Positions 5,903-8,346 of a DNA stretch of 8,346 nucleotides are shown piece by piece; within the stretch, counting starts at the first letter, position 1, and each line of letters opens with the position of its first letter. The position numbers were made by a program, and so were the translations under genes. The DNA is from JBGTKH01 sp041744735. GTDB taxonomy: Bacteria > Planctomycetota > Planctomycetia > Pirellulales > Pirellulaceae. Below the pieces are notes generated by a model. The model saw only the letters and a list, made by a program, of their open reading frames with translations, did no database searches and was not told the origin of the DNA. The stretch is from NCBI GenBank assembly GCA_041744735.1, contig JBGTKH010000643.1, positions 1 through 8,346 on the forward strand, in the 5' to 3' direction.

Positions 5903-5951
5903 AAGCCCGGCCCCCGGCGTCCAAGCAAGCCCGTTGCGGTAAGATCCAATC

Positions 5952-6317
5952 ATGAACGACCAGCAAACCACCATCGCCGAACTGCGTGAACTTGTCCGCC
6001 GGTTCGTCGACGCACGCGACTGGCAGCAGTTTCATTCGCCCAAGAACTTGAGCATGTCGCTAGCCATCGAAGCGGCCGAGTTGATGGAGCACTTCCAGTG
6101 GATCACGACCGACGCCTCGCGCCAAATCGGCAGCGACGCCGGCAAGCTGTCCGACATCGGTGAAGAACTGGCCGACGTCGTCTGCTACGCGCTGGCCATT
6201 GCCAACGAATTGGACATCGATGTCAGCACCGCACTGACCGCCAAGATGAAGAAGAACGAGATCAAATACCCCGCCGCGCAATTCCGCGGCCGCTACGGGC
6301 CCGAGGACAAGTTCTAA
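5952..6317 (+). CDS. MazG-like nucleotide pyrophosphohydrolase (RS21-C6/dCTPase type)
   Basis: A 121-residue all-alpha NTP pyrophosphohydrolase of the single-domain MazG-like group, of normal length. These cytosolic enzymes cut (d)NTPs to NMP and pyrophosphate and are thought to clear modified or surplus nucleotides. Seen: FHSPKNLSMSLAIEAAELME at 27-46 parallels the FHxPRNLxxALxGExGELxExFQW block of human DCTPP1. The metal-binding ExxE is E40/E43, and the second acidic motif ExxD is E72/D75 (EELADVVCYALAIAN). The C-terminus has the family's KYP motif (residues 105-107). ATG 5952 fits the family N-terminus, yet no ribosome binding site precedes it; a weak TAAGAT box (5940-5945) lies only 6 bases upstream, so a leaderless message is possible. 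The gene ends 30 bases before the stop of the convergent transporter gene. The exact substrate cannot be read from sequence. Confidence 0.9.
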   Translation: MNDQQTTIAELRELVRRFVDARDWQQFHSPKNLSMSLAIEAAELMEHFQWITTDASRQIGSDAGKLSDIGEELADVVCYALAIANELDIDVSTALTAKMKKNEIKYPAAQFRGRYGPEDKF

Positions 6318-6347
6318 GGCACCGCGAGAGGGCCACATATTGTGCGC

Positions 6348-8255
6348 CTACGGATACTCCTCGACGGCTGCCGCCTTGGCGACATCCTTTTCGCTGACGA
6401 CGGGCTTCACGTCGTCTTTGAAGAGCAACGTGAACAGCACCATGATGACGCCGGCCCCGATCGCCGGCAGCATCCAAATCATCCGCCAATCAATCACTTG
6501 CAGCGCGGCGATTAACTTTTCGTCTTTGTAATGCGACAGGTTTTCGATTTGCGCTTCGAGCAACAGCGCGGGGACACTCTCCGCGGCAATGGGCGAGGAC
6601 GCCGCTTGATTGTACTGCTCAATCTGCTCTTGCATTTGTTGGGCGGCGGTGGCGTCAAGCGTTGCGATTTTTTGTTGCTGTAGTTGGGCTACCGCCCCGT
6701 CGCGATGCTCGGTTTCGGCTGTCTTTAACTGCTCGGCTTTGGCCTTCAACTGATCGATCACCAATTTCAAGAGTTGAACTGCTCGTTTGTCGCCACTCGC
6801 GCTTTCGGCTTGTTTCAGTTGCTTTGTTGTATTACCCAGATCAGCCGTAATTTGCTGAATCCGCTCGTCCGTTGCGGCGAAGTGTTGATTGATTTGCTCT
6901 TGCGTGGGCTGCGTGGCGGCTGTAGCACGCTTGTCGAATTCTCTTTCACGAGGCGACGCGTTGTCTGTCCGAATCAACGCCAGCAGCCAGGCAGACGAAG
7001 CGGGCTCTTCAGGCACTATGCGTCGATCCGCCTGAATCAAGTTGTCAAACTCCTCGTTGATCGGCCGGCCGCTCGATACGAGTAGCTCGGCCAATTCCGC
7101 CACGTGGCCGTTAACTCGGCCGGCGATCGCGTTGGCTTCCGCTTGCAAGCGGCCCGATTCGGCTGGCGTGTATGCGGCCTCGACGCGCCCGCCAACCTGA
7201 GCGCCGATCAGCATCCCCAGCCCCAACGTGAACAACACCAACATGCCTTGAGCCTGGCCTCGAATACCGGGCGGCGCGGCCTTGTCCGTGTAAATCTGTC
7301 CGGTCACGAAAAAGAAGTCGTAGCAAATTCCGTGCAGCACGACGCCGCCGATAATCATCCACGTGGCTTGGTCCGGTGCTCCCACCGCAAACAATGCGTA
7401 CCGAATCACCCACGCCAACATGCCGACGAACAACATCCACTTCACACCCAACCGCGCAAAGAACAGCGGCATGATGAGCATGAAGAAAATCTCGGACATC
7501 TGACCGAACGACATCGTCAGCGCGGGCGCCAGATGTGCTTGGGCGACCGTCTTGCTGGCCATCTGGTAATAGAACGCCAGCGGAATACAAATTAAAAACG
7601 AACTGGCCATAAACGTGAGGAACGCGGGCCGCTTCAGCAACACGAGTGCGTCCAAACCAAGAATCTCGCGAGCCGATACCGCTTTGCCCTTCGACGGCGG
7701 AGGCGTGTGCGGCAGCGTAAAGCTGTACAGTCCCATCACGGCTTGCGCACCGGCGGCCAAGTAAAACATCTCGATGGTCGCGTCCCATTTCTGCCAGCTC
7801 AGAACCAGCCCCGCGACAATCCAGCCGATCGTGCCGAACACGCGAATCAGCGGGAATTGCGTTTCGGCGTTGGTCATGTTGTGCAAAGCCAGCGTGTTGG
7901 TCAGGGCCAGCGTCGGAAAGAAGCAGAGCATGTGTGCAAAGAAATACAGGTTGATCGTGGCCGGCGACGGCGACTCGCCGTGCATGATGGAGATGGCTCC
8001 AAACATCGCGGCGGCACCCAGCAAGTGCATGATGCCCAGCACTCGCTCGGTGGCAAAAAAACGATCGGCGATCATGCCGACAAAGAACGGCGAGAGGATG
8101 CCTGCGATCGGGCCGACCGAATACGTCCAGCCGAAATCGGTGCCGCCGAAGCCAATGGTTCCCAAATACAGCGGGGCCGTGACGTACCACGCGCCCCAAA
8201 TAAAAAACTGCACGAACATCATCACGCTCAGCCGCGCGGGAATCAACGGGTTCAT
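6348..8255 (-). CDS. MFS transporter of the nucleoside:H+ symporter type (YegT/NupG-like) with a large coiled-coil insertion
   Basis: A 635-residue inner-membrane protein; ATG 8255, with a weak GAGG 5 bases upstream. Residues 1-356 hold about eleven membrane helices typical of the Nuc_H_symport family: LSVMMFVQFFIWGAWYVTAP near 9-28, GPIAGILSPFFVGMIADRFF at 48-67, RVFGTIGWIVAGL at 138-150, and YDFFFVTGQIYTDKAAP with RGQAQGMLVLFTLGLGMLIG at 312-351. Family members are about 400-440 residues long and import nucleosides with protons. Here residues about 357-588 form an inserted hydrophilic, Gln/Ala/Glu-rich helical region with heptad-like stretches (around 450-550). The last helix (RMIWMLPAIGAGVIMVLFTL, 591-610) and a short charged tail follow. 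By NupG topology the insertion would face the periplasm (inference). The substrate is not certain. The gene converges on the pyrophosphohydrolase gene, which suggests no operon link. Confidence 0.85.
   Translation of the reverse strand: MNPLIPARLSVMMFVQFFIWGAWYVTAPLYLGTIGFGGTDFGWTYSVGPIAGILSPFFVGMIADRFFATERVLGIMHLLGAAAMFGAISIMHGESPSPATINLYFFAHMLCFFPTLALTNTLALHNMTNAETQFPLIRVFGTIGWIVAGLVLSWQKWDATIEMFYLAAGAQAVMGLYSFTLPHTPPPSKGKAVSAREILGLDALVLLKRPAFLTFMASSFLICIPLAFYYQMASKTVAQAHLAPALTMSFGQMSEIFFMLIMPLFFARLGVKWMLFVGMLAWVIRYALFAVGAPDQATWMIIGGVVLHGICYDFFFVTGQIYTDKAAPPGIRGQAQGMLVLFTLGLGMLIGAQVGGRVEAAYTPAESGRLQAEANAIAGRVNGHVAELAELLVSSGRPINEEFDNLIQADRRIVPEEPASSAWLLALIRTDNASPREREFDKRATAATQPTQEQINQHFAATDERIQQITADLGNTTKQLKQAESASGDKRAVQLLKLVIDQLKAKAEQLKTAETEHRDGAVAQLQQQKIATLDATAAQQMQEQIEQYNQAASSPIAAESVPALLLEAQIENLSHYKDEKLIAALQVIDWRMIWMLPAIGAGVIMVLFTLLFKDDVKPVVSEKDVAKAAAVEEYP
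6490..7187 (-). other. Coiled-coil insertion domain between the last two helices of the MFS transporter
   Basis: This encodes transporter residues about 357-588. It has no hydrophobic segment long enough to cross a membrane. It is rich in Gln, Ala, Glu and Lys, with regularly spaced Leu/Ile (for example VQLLKLVIDQLKAKAEQLKT, and AAQQMQEQIEQYNQAA). The frame is continuous with both flanking helices, so this is a genuine insertion and not a fusion artefact. NupG and YegT lack such a domain. Confidence 0.7.
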
Positions 8256-8346
8256 GAGGGCCTCGAAGGTAAAGTTTGGAAAGCGAGCATTCTAAAGTAC
8301 GCCGGTGCGGGAAGAAAGCGCTCTCTCGGTCGACTAAAAAATTGAT
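8256..8346 (-). promoter_or_regulatory. Leader and possible promoter of the MFS transporter gene
   Basis: A TAGAAT -10-like box lies at 8294-8289 on the - strand, 34 bases before the ATG. The region 17 bases further upstream (TTTCTT) is a poor -35. No operator palindrome is evident before the window ends. Confidence 0.25.

Noticed and set aside
7111..8199. Long frame (362 codons) on the - strand inside the transporter
   Set aside because: It is a shifted frame within the transporter gene, rich in Arg/His/Asp, and it lacks the membrane helices that the correct frame shows.

Overview
The window looks like chromosomal DNA of a planctomycete, most likely of the Pirellulales type. The pointers are a HEAT-repeat protein ending in an SHD1 domain (in bacteria SHD1 is largely planctomycetal), an integrase tail of the planctomycete pattern (HYLQVTDAHF...), a YegT/NupG-type transporter, small VapB/Phd antitoxins, and moderately high GC. 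This assignment is by family resemblance only; no search was run.

Left part (1-2136, + strand): a HEAT-repeat/SHD1 protein gene, cut by the window edge, is broken by a frameshift at an A7 run (1031-1037) and an in-frame TAA (1190-1192). A secreted HEAT-repeat protein follows (1558-2136). Its reading frame runs into the 3' end of the opposing gene, as if it had been cut short.

Middle part (2102-5153, - strand, transcribed leftwards): a secreted coiled-coil protein made of three 34-residue repeats, then two small antitoxins of different families. After them come the first 13 codons of a VapC (PIN) toxin lacking the catalytic Asp, and directly after that a dimethylformamidase-large-subunit-like enzyme. 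The enzyme gene is bounded by a truncated gene on each side (HEAT on the left, VapC on the right), so it probably arrived or was joined here by rearrangement.

Junction (5154-5951): two gene remnants sit back to back, the C-terminus of a small hypothetical protein (- strand) and the C-terminus of a tyrosine recombinase (+ strand). The recombinase frame reads through a tRNA terminator into the antisense of tRNA-Ala(GGC). This is the scar expected of an element integrated at the tRNA 3' end. It suggests that the mosaic of broken genes to its left is a decayed island. A good sigma70-type promoter drives the tRNA, and a perfect 19-bp inverted repeat lies between the tRNA and the next gene.

Right part (5952-8255) looks like intact housekeeping DNA: a MazG/dCTPase-like nucleotide pyrophosphohydrolase (+) converges with a nucleoside-symporter-type MFS transporter (-). 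The transporter has a coiled-coil insertion of about 230 residues between its last two membrane helices.

I found no CRISPR array, complete mobile element, or clear new defence system. The most interesting material is the record of gene decay and rearrangement around the tRNA, the decapitated toxin, and the unusual transporter insertion.
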